The notes under the pieces were generated by a model. That model saw only the letters and a list, made by a program, of their open reading frames with translations, was not told where the DNA came from and ran no database searches. A stretch of DNA of 25,117 nt from CAZBDU01 sp964490725 (GTDB lineage: Bacteria; Spirochaetota; Spirochaetia; SZUA-6; DRHE01), in contig CAZBDU010000083.1 in NCBI GenBank assembly GCA_964490725.1, forward strand, positions 1-25,117, given 5' to 3'. Positions 8,137 to 16,708 of this stretch are shown here, in pieces. The number at the start of each line of letters is the position of its first letter. The first letter of the stretch is position 1. A program made the translations under genes and the position numbers.

Positions 8137-8448
8137 TCAGCCTCTCAATCGCCGCAGCTCGTCGGCGTCGAGGGTCTTGAACACGTGGTGGATGCGCAGG
8201 ATCAACGCCAGCCCCACCGCGGCCTCGGCGCCGGATACAGTCAGCACGAAGAGGAACATCACCTGCCCGTCGGCCTGCCCCCAGCGGGCCGCCGCCGACA
8301 CGAAGGCAAGGCCCGCGGCGTTGAACATGATCTCCAGGGACAAAAGCATAAAGATGAGGTCCCGCCGCAGCAGCAGGCCCATGAGTCCCAGCAGGAACAG
8401 CGCTGAGGCCACCAGCAACCCGTATACCGCCGGAAGGCTCGCGGTCAT
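8137..8448 (-). CDS. nuoK: NADH-quinone oxidoreductase subunit K
   Basis: 103 aa with three membrane segments, the MrpC/ND4L-type subunit. Two buried glutamates essential for proton transfer are in place: E39 in MLLSLEIMFNAAGL and E75 in TVSGAEAAVGLAL (E. coli E36 and E72). The ATG at 8448 overlaps the nuoJ stop by 4 bp (ATGA). Size, motifs and gene order leave little doubt. Confidence 0.97.
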   Translation of the reverse strand: MTASLPAVYGLLVASALFLLGLMGLLLRRDLIFMLLSLEIMFNAAGLAFVSAAARWGQADGQVMFLFVLTVSGAEAAVGLALILRIHHVFKTLDADELRRLRG

Positions 8449-8948
8449 CGTGAGCCCTCCCCACCGTTCTCCTCGCGCCGCCCCAGGTGGTAGGCGCCCG
8501 CCACCGCCGCCAGCAGCAACACCGAGGCCAGCTCCACCCCCACCGCGTAGGGGCCGAACAGGGCCGCCCCCACCTGCTTGGGATCCACCGCCCGCGCCCC
8601 GGGGGTCCCCGGCCCGCTTCGCACCAGCACGAGGATCAGCGCCGCGGCCACGATCAGGGCCAGAAGCAGCGGCACGACTGCACCGGCCCAGGAGGGCCTG
8701 GGCCTGGGCTCCTGGGGCCTGAGATTGAGCATCATGATCACGAACAGGAACATCACCATGATGGCTCCGGCCCAGACGATGATCTGCAGCGCCGCCACGA
8801 AATGTGCGCCCAGGGTAAACAGCACAGCCGCCACGCCGGCCATGGCGACGATCAAGTAGAGAAGGGTGTAGACTGCGTGGCGGCGGGTGATGGCCAGGGC
8901 CGTGCTCACCACCGCGGTCGCGGCGGCGATCCAGAACACTACGTTCAT
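8445..8948 (-). CDS. nuoJ: NADH-quinone oxidoreductase subunit J
   Basis: 167 aa, five membrane segments expected, the ND6 counterpart that links the quinone chamber to the proton channels. The conserved third membrane helix reads ALQIIVWAGAIMVMFLFV (54-71). In this helix the residue corresponding to E. coli Tyr59 is Trp59 here. The ATG at 8948 has an AGGGAG-type ribosome binding site and follows nuoI by 9 nt. The C-terminal tail after the last helix is short and polar. Confidence 0.96.
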   Translation of the reverse strand: MNVVFWIAAATAVVSTALAITRRHAVYTLLYLIVAMAGVAAVLFTLGAHFVAALQIIVWAGAIMVMFLFVIMMLNLRPQEPRPRPSWAGAVVPLLLALIVAAALILVLVRSGPGTPGARAVDPKQVGAALFGPYAVGVELASVLLLAAVAGAYHLGRREENGGEGSR

Positions 8949-8957
8949 ACCTACTCC

Positions 8958-9473
8958 CTAGGGCGAGAGCTCTCGCACGTCCACGGGGGGCCGCTCGTTT
9001 TCCGCCTCCCCTTTGTCCTTGCCGCCGATGGTCACGCCCGCCACCCGGTAGAAGTTGTAGCCCCGGCGCTTGCCCGGCCCGGCGATCAGCAGGTCATCCT
9101 TCTCGTAGACCAGGTCGGAGCGCTTGTATTCAGCCATCTCGAAATCCGGAGTGAGCTGGATGGCGTAGGTGGGGCAGGCCTCCTCGCAGAACCCGCAGAA
9201 GATGCAGCGGGAGAAGTTGATTCGGAACATCTTCGGATAGCGCCGCCCGTGCTCATCCTCGGTGGCCTGGATGGCGATGCAGTCCACCGGGCAGGCGGCG
9301 GAGCAGAGGTAGCAGGCCACGCAGCGCTCCTCCCCGTCGGGGTCCCGGGAGAGGATGATGCGTCCCCGCCAGCGGGCAGGGAGCCGCCGCTTGGTATCCG
9401 GGTACTGGACGGTGAACCGCCGCCGGAAGGCGTGCAGGAACACCAGCCACAGGGTGCGAACGATGCTGTACAC
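8958..9473 (-). CDS. nuoI: NADH-quinone oxidoreductase subunit I (two [4Fe-4S] clusters)
   Basis: 171 aa, peripheral-arm ferredoxin-like subunit carrying clusters N6a and N6b, which pass electrons from NuoG towards NuoB. Two complete CxxCxxCxxxCP motifs are present: C51, C54, C57, C61 and C90, C93, C96, C100. An amphipathic N-terminus (SIVRTLWLVFLHAFRRRF) matches the part that sits on the membrane. Start is the GTG at 9473, preceded by a near-perfect AAGGAGGT about 9 nt upstream; no ATG alternative gives the conserved N-terminus. Confidence 0.97.
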   Translation of the reverse strand: MYSIVRTLWLVFLHAFRRRFTVQYPDTKRRLPARWRGRIILSRDPDGEERCVACYLCSAACPVDCIAIQATEDEHGRRYPKMFRINFSRCIFCGFCEEACPTYAIQLTPDFEMAEYKRSDLVYEKDDLLIAGPGKRRGYNFYRVAGVTIGGKDKGEAENERPPVDVRELSP

Positions 9474-9489
9474 GGTCGTCCTACCTCCT

Positions 9490-10446
9490 TCAGCCGCTTC
9501 CGGCCACGACGATGGCGCCGGTCACCATCAGATTCAGAAGCGCCAGGGGCAGCATGATCTGCCACCCCAGCCTCATCAGCTGGTCGTACCGTGGACGCGG
9601 CAGGGAGCCCCGGACAAGGACCAGGAAGACCACCATCACGGCCAGCTTGATCAGGAACCACAGGATCGGCGGCAGCCACGGCCCGAGCCAGCCGCCGAAG
9701 AACAGGATCACCGTCAGGCTGGAGATGAGGAGGACCCCCATGTACTCGCCCAGGTAGAAGAAGGCGAACTTCAGCCCCGAGAACTCGGTGTGGAAGCCCG
9801 CCACCAGCTCCGACTCCGCCTCCGGCAGGTCGAAGGGCACCCGCCGGCCCTCCGCCAGGCCTGCCATCAGGAAGATGATCAGGCCCGGCAATTGAGGAAT
9901 GCAGAACCACAGCCTGGACTGGGCGCGGACGATGTCCCCCAGGCTGAAGGAGCCGGCCAGGATCACCACCCCCATGAGGGACAACCCCATGAACACCTCG
10001 TAGCTGATCATCTGCGCCACGGCGCGGAGGCTTCCCAACATGGGAAACTTGCTGTTGGAGGACCAGCCGCCCAAGGCCACCCCGTACACCGCCAGGGAGG
10101 ACATGGCCAGGAAGAACAGCAGCCCGATGTTCAGGTCCGCCACCGCGATGCCAGGCGCAAAGACCATCACCGAGAAGGGCATGACGATGGCGAACACCAT
10201 GATGGCCGGAGTGAGGAAGAACAACACCCGGTCGGAGAAGGGGGCGATCCAATCCTCCTTGGTAAAGATCTTGATCACGTCCGCCACCACCTGCGCGATG
10301 CCGAAGGGGCCCGCCCGGTTCGGCCCGTAGCGGACCTGAAAGAGCCCCAGCAGCCGCCGTTCCACGAAGGTGAGCCCGCCCCCCAGTGCCAGCAGGGCGA
10401 TCAGGAGGCCCAGGACCGTGATGATTCCCACCGCCACCGCGCTCAT
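9490..10446 (-). CDS. nuoH: NADH-quinone oxidoreductase subunit H
   Basis: 318 aa, eight membrane helices expected, forms the quinone chamber together with NuoB and NuoD. Conserved elements are FVERRLLGLFQVRYGPNR (27-44), the loop GGWSSNSKFPMLGSLRA, Glu150 in QMISYEV, and the acidic loop PFDLPEAESELVAGF (204-218). Length fits the family. The ATG at 10446 overlaps the nuoG stop by 4 bp (ATGA) and has GAGGAGG 7 nt upstream. The open frame reaches back to 10911 through nuoG, but that part is shadow sequence. Confidence 0.97.
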   Translation of the reverse strand: MSAVAVGIITVLGLLIALLALGGGLTFVERRLLGLFQVRYGPNRAGPFGIAQVVADVIKIFTKEDWIAPFSDRVLFFLTPAIMVFAIVMPFSVMVFAPGIAVADLNIGLLFFLAMSSLAVYGVALGGWSSNSKFPMLGSLRAVAQMISYEVFMGLSLMGVVILAGSFSLGDIVRAQSRLWFCIPQLPGLIIFLMAGLAEGRRVPFDLPEAESELVAGFHTEFSGLKFAFFYLGEYMGVLLISSLTVILFFGGWLGPWLPPILWFLIKLAVMVVFLVLVRGSLPRPRYDQLMRLGWQIMLPLALLNLMVTGAIVVAGSG

Positions 10447-13166
10447 GGTCCGGCCTCCTCGACCTTGCGCACCGTACCCCAGGCCGGAAGCAGCAGGCAG
10501 CCCAGCTCTCCCAGCCCCAGGGGCACCATGGCGATCCCCCGCACCAGGGCGGCGCTCAGGTGCACGTCCATGTGGTGCGCCGTCCCGGCGATGGTGACCT
10601 CCACCGCGTCCCCCTCCTTGAGACCCAGCCGCTCCGCGTCGGTGGCGCCGATCCTCACGTGCGCCGCCGGCGAGCGCTCGGCGATGGCCGGCGCCACCCT
10701 GCTCAGCTCCTCGGAGCCGAAGATGTGATAACAGGGCAGGAGCCACAGCTCCTCGTCCCGGGGGACGAACTCCTCCGCGGCCGCGGGGTAGTACCGCCAC
10801 TCCCCCGTGCCGGGCTCCAGCAGCCGCAGGCCCGGATCGCCCCCCGCGAGCCGGCCCGCCACCTCGGCCTGGAACTTGTTGACAGCCTGCACGGAGTTCC
10901 ACCCCGGCCACCAGTACCGCGAAATCAGCGCCGGGGGAGGCCGCAGGCTGGAACCCTCCATGGAGAAGGCCAGTGGGCTGTTCGGGTCCTCCGGCGGCGG
11001 CGGCTCGTGGACGCTGCGGTCAGCGTTCATGGCGGTGCGCCCGCTGTAGCGGTGGCTCTGGCGCGGAATCTTCCCTCCCGGGACCCGCGTGTCCGCCGGC
11101 GGCGCGATCGTGGGGGCCTGGCCGAGCTGCGGCTGGCGGCGAGCCATGTCGGCCAGCAGCGGGTCCAGGGCCGGCCAAGGGTTGCGCTCCTCCCTGCCGC
11201 TTGCCACCAGGAGCTCTCCCAGCCAGCTCCAGCTGGCCCGCACCTGCCCCTCGGGGGTCATCACCGCGTAGAAGCGCTGGGCGCGACCCTCGCTGCTCAC
11301 CAGGGTTCCCTCCGACTCCGCGTAGGTGGCCGCCGGGAGCACCACCCGAGCCCGGGTGGTGGTGCGGTTCCGCAGGTGATCCAGCGCGACTATCCGCACC
11401 CCCGTGGCCAGCAGGCGCTGCAGGAGGGACTGGTCCAGGCGCCGGCAGATGTCGTTCTCCACCACCACCACGGTGTCGGCCTCACCGGAGTCGATCGCCG
11501 CCGCCGCCTCCTCGATGTCGCCGCCGTCAAGGAACGCCACCATCATGCTGTTGCACTCCGGCACGGTGAAGGAGAGGCGGGCATCCCTCCCCGCCTTGAT
11601 GAGCGCCCGGGCCACGTTGCCGGCCGCCCGGATCAGCTCCGCGCTGCCCGCGGAGGTGCCGCAGACCACCAGCGGCCGCTCCACCCCTTTCAGCGCCTTG
11701 GCGATCCGCTCCGCCAGCGCCGCGGTGGACTTGGACAGCCCCCGCATCTCCGGCGCCTCGGAATTCAGGAGGTGGGCCACCTGGTAGGCCAGCCGCGCCA
11801 GGTCGCGGGGAGCGGCCCGGTAGAGGGCGGTGGCGATTTCGTCCAGCTTGGTCTGGTCCGGAGTGGCCACGAAGAAGGGCCCCTTTTCCTGCTGGATGGC
11901 CTCGCGGATGGCCGCGTCCTCCCAGGCGGGAATCCCCGGGCGGCGGTTCCTGGCCTCCTCCAGGGGCTTCTGGATGGCCGCCTGGCGCAGAGCCAGGGTG
12001 AGCATGGGCGCGTTGTTGGATGTGTCCTCGCCCAGCACCAGCACCCCATTGGCGAGCGAAGCGTCCCTCAGGGAGGCCACCGGCACCGGCCCGTCTCTCA
12101 GTACCTCCAGCACCAGGCGGATCAGAGCCAGCTCCCCGGCGGCGATCCCGTGGTAGTAGCGATCCTTCCCCACCAGCCGCTGCAGGGCGAAGTTCGACTC
12201 CAGCGAGGCGCGGGGAGAGCCTACCCCGATCACCTTGCCCTCCCGCAGCAGTGAAGCGGCTCTGCCCAGCGCCTCCTCCACGCTCGCCGGGTCCTGCCCC
12301 CCCTCCCGGGAGACCAGGGGTTCGCGGATGCGCAGGTCGCTGTTCACGAACTCGTAGCCGAAGCGGCCGCGGTCGCAGAGGAAGTACCCGTTCACCTGGT
12401 AGTGGTAGCGCGAGCGGACCCGCCGCAGGGTCCCGTAGCGCTCCCCCGGCAGGGTGTTGCACCCCACCGCGCAGTGGGGGCACACCGACGGGGCGGTCTG
12501 CAGGTCCCACTTGCGGGTGTAGTGGCGCCGCAGGGTCTTGTCCGTGAACACGCCGGTAGGACAGACCTCCACCAGGTTGCCGCTGTACTCGTTCTCCAGC
12601 GCTCCGTCGGCGTGGCGCCCGAAGTAGACGTGATCGTGCCAGGAGAACACGTTCAGGTCGCGGCCGCCGGCGTAGTCCCGGTAGAAGCGGATGCAGCGGT
12701 AGCACTGGATGCAGCGGTTCATTTCGTGGTGAATGAAAGGCCCCAGATCCTGGTTGCGGTGGGTGCGCTTGGGGAAGCGTGTGCGCCGGTACACGTGGCC
12801 GGTCATTACGGTCATATCTTGTAGATGGCACTCTCCCCCTTCGTCGCACACCGGGCAGTCGTGGGGGTGGTTCAGCATCAGCCACTCGATCACCCCGGCC
12901 CGGAAGGCCCTGGCCTCGGGGTCGTCGATGGAGATGCGGGCACCGTCCGTGGCCGGGGTCATGCAGGACATGACGATGGAGCCCTTCGTGTCCTCCTGGT
13001 TCTTGAACTGCTTCACCGCGCACTGCCGGCAGGCCCCCACGGAATGCATGGCCGGGTGCCAGCAGAAATAGGGCAGGTCGAATCCCAGGGAAAGGCACAC
13101 GTCCAGAAGAGTGCGGTGCTCGTCTTTGAAAGGGTACGGTTTCCCGTCCACGTACAGGGTTGCCAC
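10443..13166 (-). CDS. nuoG: NADH-quinone oxidoreductase subunit G, E. coli type
   Basis: 907 aa, nearly the E. coli NuoG length. It holds the N1b, N4, N5 and N7 iron-sulfur clusters and a C-terminal molybdopterin-oxidoreductase-like domain that in complex I carries no molybdenum. Ligands seen: N1b C35, C46, C49, C68; N5 H100, C104, C107, C113; N4 C152, C155, C158, C202; N7 C229, C232, C236, C264. Many stretches read like E. coli NuoG, for example HEMNRCIQCYRC, ERYG, YFLCDRGRFGY and PHRYSGRTAM. The GTG at 13166 was chosen because it gives VATLYVDGK, matching E. coli MATIHVDGK, sits 4 nt after GGAGGT, and starts 2 nt past the nuoF stop. The frame is open 80 codons further upstream without family similarity. 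Confidence 0.97.
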   Translation of the reverse strand: MATLYVDGKPYPFKDEHRTLLDVCLSLGFDLPYFCWHPAMHSVGACRQCAVKQFKNQEDTKGSIVMSCMTPATDGARISIDDPEARAFRAGVIEWLMLNHPHDCPVCDEGGECHLQDMTVMTGHVYRRTRFPKRTHRNQDLGPFIHHEMNRCIQCYRCIRFYRDYAGGRDLNVFSWHDHVYFGRHADGALENEYSGNLVEVCPTGVFTDKTLRRHYTRKWDLQTAPSVCPHCAVGCNTLPGERYGTLRRVRSRYHYQVNGYFLCDRGRFGYEFVNSDLRIREPLVSREGGQDPASVEEALGRAASLLREGKVIGVGSPRASLESNFALQRLVGKDRYYHGIAAGELALIRLVLEVLRDGPVPVASLRDASLANGVLVLGEDTSNNAPMLTLALRQAAIQKPLEEARNRRPGIPAWEDAAIREAIQQEKGPFFVATPDQTKLDEIATALYRAAPRDLARLAYQVAHLLNSEAPEMRGLSKSTAALAERIAKALKGVERPLVVCGTSAGSAELIRAAGNVARALIKAGRDARLSFTVPECNSMMVAFLDGGDIEEAAAAIDSGEADTVVVVENDICRRLDQSLLQRLLATGVRIVALDHLRNRTTTRARVVLPAATYAESEGTLVSSEGRAQRFYAVMTPEGQVRASWSWLGELLVASGREERNPWPALDPLLADMARRQPQLGQAPTIAPPADTRVPGGKIPRQSHRYSGRTAMNADRSVHEPPPPEDPNSPLAFSMEGSSLRPPPALISRYWWPGWNSVQAVNKFQAEVAGRLAGGDPGLRLLEPGTGEWRYYPAAAEEFVPRDEELWLLPCYHIFGSEELSRVAPAIAERSPAAHVRIGATDAERLGLKEGDAVEVTIAGTAHHMDVHLSAALVRGIAMVPLGLGELGCLLLPAWGTVRKVEEAGP

Positions 13167-13168
13167 AT

Positions 13169-14440
13169 CTACCTCCAGGGGCACCGCTTCTCGCGGATGT
13201 GCCGCTCCAGGTCTTCGCGGAAGTGCTTCAGGGCGCTGGCCAGCGGCTCGATCGCCCCCGGCGCCAGCGGACAGAAGGTACGGCCCGGGCCGATCATCCG
13301 GGCATGGTAGTCCAGCAGCTCCATGTCCTCCTCCCGGCCTTCGCCGGCCTCGATCGCCTCCAGCAGCCTCAAGACCCAGGGGAGCCCCTCCCGGCAGGGG
13401 GTGCACCAGCCGCAGGACTCGCGGGCGAAGAAGCGCTCCAGGCTGATCAGCACCTGGACCGGGCAGGTCCTGTCGTCCAGCACCACGATCGTGCCCGTTC
13501 CCAGGCGGCTTCCCGCCTTCATCACCGAATCGTAGTCCATCTTCACGTCCAGGTGCTCAGGGGTGAGGAAATCCGTGGACCCGCCGCCCGGCAGGAAGCC
13601 CCTCATGGTTGTCCCGCCGGCCATGCCGCCGGCGTGCTCGTAGATCACCTCCCGGGCGGTGGCGCCGAGCGGCAGCTCCCACAGTCCCGGGCGCTGCACC
13701 CGGCCGCTGGCGCCGTAGATCTTGCTGCCCCCGTCGGGGCTGTCGCTCTGGCTCAGGAACCACTCCGCCCCGTTGCGGAGGATGCCGGGCAGGTTGGAGA
13801 CGGTCTCCACGTTGTTCACCACCGTGGGCTTGCCCCAGAGACCGCAGGTCTGCGGGAAGGGCGGCTTGGGGCGGGGAATGGCCCGCCGGCCCTCCAGGGC
13901 GTCCATCAGCCCGTCCTCCTCGCCGCACATGTAGCGGCCGCTGCTCTCGTGCAGGTACATCTGGATGCTGCGCCCGGAGCCCAGAACGTCCCCTCCCAGG
14001 CAGCCGCGCCGGTAGGCCTCGGCGATGGCCGCCTCCATGCGCCGGGCGGCCAGCTTGTATGCCCAGCGCAGGTAGACGTAGACCACGTCCACCTCCAGCG
14101 CCCAGGCGGCGATGATGGCCCCCTCCACGAGCTGGTGAGGGTCCCCCTCCAGGAGCAGCCGGTCCTTCATGGTGCCCGGCTCCATCTCGTCGGCGTTCAC
14201 CACATAGTACTTGGGCCGCGGAGCCTCCTCCCCCATGGGCACGAAGCTCCACTTCTTGCCGGTGGGAAAACCCGCCCCTCCCCGGCCCCTGAGGCGCGAG
14301 CTCGACACCTGGTCCTGGACCTCCTGGGGGCTCATGGCTACCGCCTTGCGCAGCCCCTCGTAGCCCCCTGCGGCCTCGTACTCCTCTATGGTGAAGGCGT
14401 CACGGTCAGGCCTGATGTTCCTCGTCAGGTATCGTTCCAT
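13169..14440 (-). CDS. nuoF: NADH-quinone oxidoreductase subunit F (NADH/FMN/[4Fe-4S] N3)
   Basis: 423 aa, the NADH dehydrogenase subunit. NADH and FMN binding is shown by RGRGGAGFPTGKKW (51-64) and NADEMEPGTMKDR (82-94). Cluster N3 ligands are C343, C346 and C349 in ESCGWCTPCREG and C390 in RTFCPLAPGA. The E. coli-type C-terminus is present. One departure is clear: the usual CGEETAL reads CGEEDGL at 172-178, changing Thr-Ala to Asp-Gly beside the NADH site while both glutamates remain. The ATG at 14440 has AGGGGAAGC upstream and lies 12 nt after nuoE. Confidence 0.97.
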   Translation of the reverse strand: MERYLTRNIRPDRDAFTIEEYEAAGGYEGLRKAVAMSPQEVQDQVSSSRLRGRGGAGFPTGKKWSFVPMGEEAPRPKYYVVNADEMEPGTMKDRLLLEGDPHQLVEGAIIAAWALEVDVVYVYLRWAYKLAARRMEAAIAEAYRRGCLGGDVLGSGRSIQMYLHESSGRYMCGEEDGLMDALEGRRAIPRPKPPFPQTCGLWGKPTVVNNVETVSNLPGILRNGAEWFLSQSDSPDGGSKIYGASGRVQRPGLWELPLGATAREVIYEHAGGMAGGTTMRGFLPGGGSTDFLTPEHLDVKMDYDSVMKAGSRLGTGTIVVLDDRTCPVQVLISLERFFARESCGWCTPCREGLPWVLRLLEAIEAGEGREEDMELLDYHARMIGPGRTFCPLAPGAIEPLASALKHFREDLERHIREKRCPWR

Positions 14441-14452
14441 GCTTCCCCTGCC

Positions 14453-14917
14453 CTACCGGTACTGCTCCAGGATGCCGTCCACGGCCTCGGAGGTCAGATT
14501 GCCGTGCAGGTCCTCGTCGATCATCATCGCCGGCGCCCGATCACAGGCCCCCAGGCAGGGGGCCGCCAGGAGGGTGAACCTGCCGTCCTCCGTGGTGCCG
14601 CCCAGATCGATCCCCAGCCTGCCGCGGAGGTGCTCGTAAAGGCTTTCGTAGCCCATGATCCAGCAGCTCACGCTGTCGCAGAGCAGGATCACGTGCCTGC
14701 CCACGGGCTTGCGGAAGACCAGGTTGTAGGAGGTGGCCACTGCGTCCACCTCCTCCACCGTCAGGGAGAGGAACTCCGCGATTTCCCGCACCGCCTCCTC
14801 GGAGACCCAGCCGCGGACCTGCTGTACGATCTTCAGCGCCGCCGGCAGGGCCGCCTGCTTCTGCGGATAGTGCTCCAGGTGCGCGGCGATCTCCCGTGCC
14901 TCCCGGTCGTTCAGCAT
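14453..14917 (-). CDS. nuoE: NADH-quinone oxidoreductase subunit E ([2Fe-2S] N1a)
   Basis: 154 aa, thioredoxin-fold subunit with cluster N1a, partner of NuoF. The four ligands are C80 and C85 (CDSVSCW) and C121 and C125 (CLGACDRAPAMM). The N-terminal helical bundle (about 1-65) precedes the thioredoxin-like domain. The spacing and the DGRFTLL stretch match E. coli NuoE. The ATG at 14917 follows a GGGAGGGG site and lies 13 nt downstream of the nuoCD stop. Confidence 0.96.
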   Translation of the reverse strand: MLNDREAREIAAHLEHYPQKQAALPAALKIVQQVRGWVSEEAVREIAEFLSLTVEEVDAVATSYNLVFRKPVGRHVILLCDSVSCWIMGYESLYEHLRGRLGIDLGGTTEDGRFTLLAAPCLGACDRAPAMMIDEDLHGNLTSEAVDGILEQYR

Positions 14918-14930
14918 CCTCGTCCCCTCC

Positions 14931-16682
14931 CTACCGATCCACGTCGGCCAGCACGTAGTCCACGCTGCCCAGCACGGACACCAGATCCGGGACCATGGCG
15001 CCTTGGGCGAGCAGGGGGACCATCTGGATGTGGGCGAACGAAGGGGTACGGATCCTGGCCCTGTAGGCGCCCGAGCCCCCGTCGCTCACCAGGTAGTAGC
15101 TGTGATGGCCCTTGGCGTCCTCGGTGCGCACGCTGGCTTCCCCCGGCGGGACCACGGGCCCCCAGGTCACCGACAGGAAGTGGTGAATCAGGGTCTCGAT
15201 GTCCTGCATGGTGTGCTGCTCCTTGAGAGGCGGGGTGGCCACCGGATCCATGGAGGTATAGGGACCGGAAGGCATGTTCTCCAGGCACTGCTCCACGATG
15301 CGCAGGCTCTGCAGGATCTCCTCCCGATGCACCTCCGCCCGATCGTAACAGTCCCCATTGCGTCCCAGAGGCACGTCGAACTCGAACTGATCGTAGCCCC
15401 CGTAACTCATGCGCTTGCGCAGGTCCCAGTCCACGCCGCTGGCCCGCAGCATCGGCCCGGTGGCGCCCCACTCCACGGCATCTTCGGCTGTAAGCACCCC
15501 CACGCCGCGAGTGCGCAGCTTGAAGATGCGGTTGCGCAGCACCATCTTGTCGAACTCCCGCAGGCTCCGGGGCATGTGCTTCAGGAACTCCCGGACCAGC
15601 CGGTCCCACCCCTGCGGCAGATCCTGAGCCACCCCGCCCACCCGGAACCAGCCGGGGTGCATCCGCCCGCCGGTGATGGCCTCGATGATATCGAAAGCCC
15701 GCTCTCGGTCGTTGAACGCGTAGAACACCGGCGACATCGCCCCCACATCCTGGGCGTAGGTGCCCAGGAAGACCAGATGGCTCATGACGCGGAAGATCTC
15801 CACCAGCATGATGCGGATCACCCTGGCCCGCTCCGGCACGGAGATGCCCGCCAGGGCCTCCGCGGCCATGACGTAGGGGTAGTTGTTCATCACCCCGGAG
15901 AGGTAGTCGATGCGGTCGGTGTAGGGGATGAAGGTGTGCCAGGTCTGCCTTTCGGCCATCTTCTCGGCGCCGCGATGGTGATAGCCGATGTCGCAGACCA
16001 GGTCCACGATCTCCTCGCCGTTCATCTGCAGGATCACCCTCAAGGGGCCGTGCGTGCCCGGGTGCTGCGGCCCGGCGTTGACGAACAGGTAGTCGAACTC
16101 CTCGCCGCCGCGCTCCATCCCGTACTCCTCGGGGCGGAACTGGAGCATCTCGTCGAAGCGCGCCGCCTCCTCTTCGGGCATGTGAAACAGCCCCATCTCG
16201 GTGGCCCGGGCCGGGTGCTCCTTGCGCAGCGGGTGCCCCTCCCACCAGGGGGGGAGCAGGATACGGCGCATGTGGGGGTGGCCGTCGACCGTGATGCCGA
16301 ACATGTCCCAGATCTCACGCTCGTACCAGTTGGCGCTGGCCCAGATGTCCGTCACCGAAGGCAGCCGGGGCTGTTCCCCCGTGAGGGCAACCTTGACCCG
16401 CACGTCTCCCTGGCGGTCCAGGGAAAACAGCTGATAGACCGCCGTGAAGTCGCTGGCCGGCTGCCCGTCCCGGTGCACCCGCTCCCGCTCGTCGATGGCG
16501 GTCAGGTCGAAGAGCATTCGGTAGGGCTGCTCGACCTCCTGCTTCAGGAAGCGCAGGACTTCCTTCAGCTGCCCCGCCTGCACCCAGACGGTGGGCATAC
16601 CGTCACGGGTCTCCTGGGGGCTGACCGCCTCTTCACCGAAGCGTGTCTCGAGCTGCTGAACCACCCGTGCTTCGCCGTTCAT
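14931..16682 (-). CDS. nuoC: NADH-quinone oxidoreductase fused subunit C/D
   Basis: 583 aa, a natural NuoC-NuoD fusion (nuoCD), compared with about 600 aa in E. coli. The C part (about 1-175) contains YEREIWDMFGI (120-130) and GHPLRKEHPARATE (149-162). The D part (about 195-583) contains GPQHPGTHG (204-212), whose histidine lines the quinone head-group site, then YHHRGAEK and YTDRIDYL with the conserved quinone-binding Tyr context, and the C-terminus ending in LGSVDYVLADVDR. No stop or frameshift interrupts the linker, so the fusion is genuine at sequence level. The ATG at 16682 has a weak GGACGG-type site and lies 26 nt after nuoB. Confidence 0.96.
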   Translation of the reverse strand: MNGEARVVQQLETRFGEEAVSPQETRDGMPTVWVQAGQLKEVLRFLKQEVEQPYRMLFDLTAIDERERVHRDGQPASDFTAVYQLFSLDRQGDVRVKVALTGEQPRLPSVTDIWASANWYEREIWDMFGITVDGHPHMRRILLPPWWEGHPLRKEHPARATEMGLFHMPEEEAARFDEMLQFRPEEYGMERGGEEFDYLFVNAGPQHPGTHGPLRVILQMNGEEIVDLVCDIGYHHRGAEKMAERQTWHTFIPYTDRIDYLSGVMNNYPYVMAAEALAGISVPERARVIRIMLVEIFRVMSHLVFLGTYAQDVGAMSPVFYAFNDRERAFDIIEAITGGRMHPGWFRVGGVAQDLPQGWDRLVREFLKHMPRSLREFDKMVLRNRIFKLRTRGVGVLTAEDAVEWGATGPMLRASGVDWDLRKRMSYGGYDQFEFDVPLGRNGDCYDRAEVHREEILQSLRIVEQCLENMPSGPYTSMDPVATPPLKEQHTMQDIETLIHHFLSVTWGPVVPPGEASVRTEDAKGHHSYYLVSDGGSGAYRARIRTPSFAHIQMVPLLAQGAMVPDLVSVLGSVDYVLADVDR

Positions 16683-16708
16683 TTCGCCGTCCGTTCCAAG
16701 ACTCTCAT

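Noticed and set aside
10443..13166. NuoG as a formate dehydrogenase or other molybdenum enzyme
   Set aside because: The molybdopterin-like C-terminal domain is normal for NuoG, the Fe-S ligand set matches complex I, and the gene lies between nuoF and nuoH.
13167..13406. 80-codon upstream extension of NuoG
   Set aside because: The extension lies inside nuoF, is Gly/Pro/Arg-rich and has no similarity to NuoG. The GTG at 13166 gives the exact family N-terminus.
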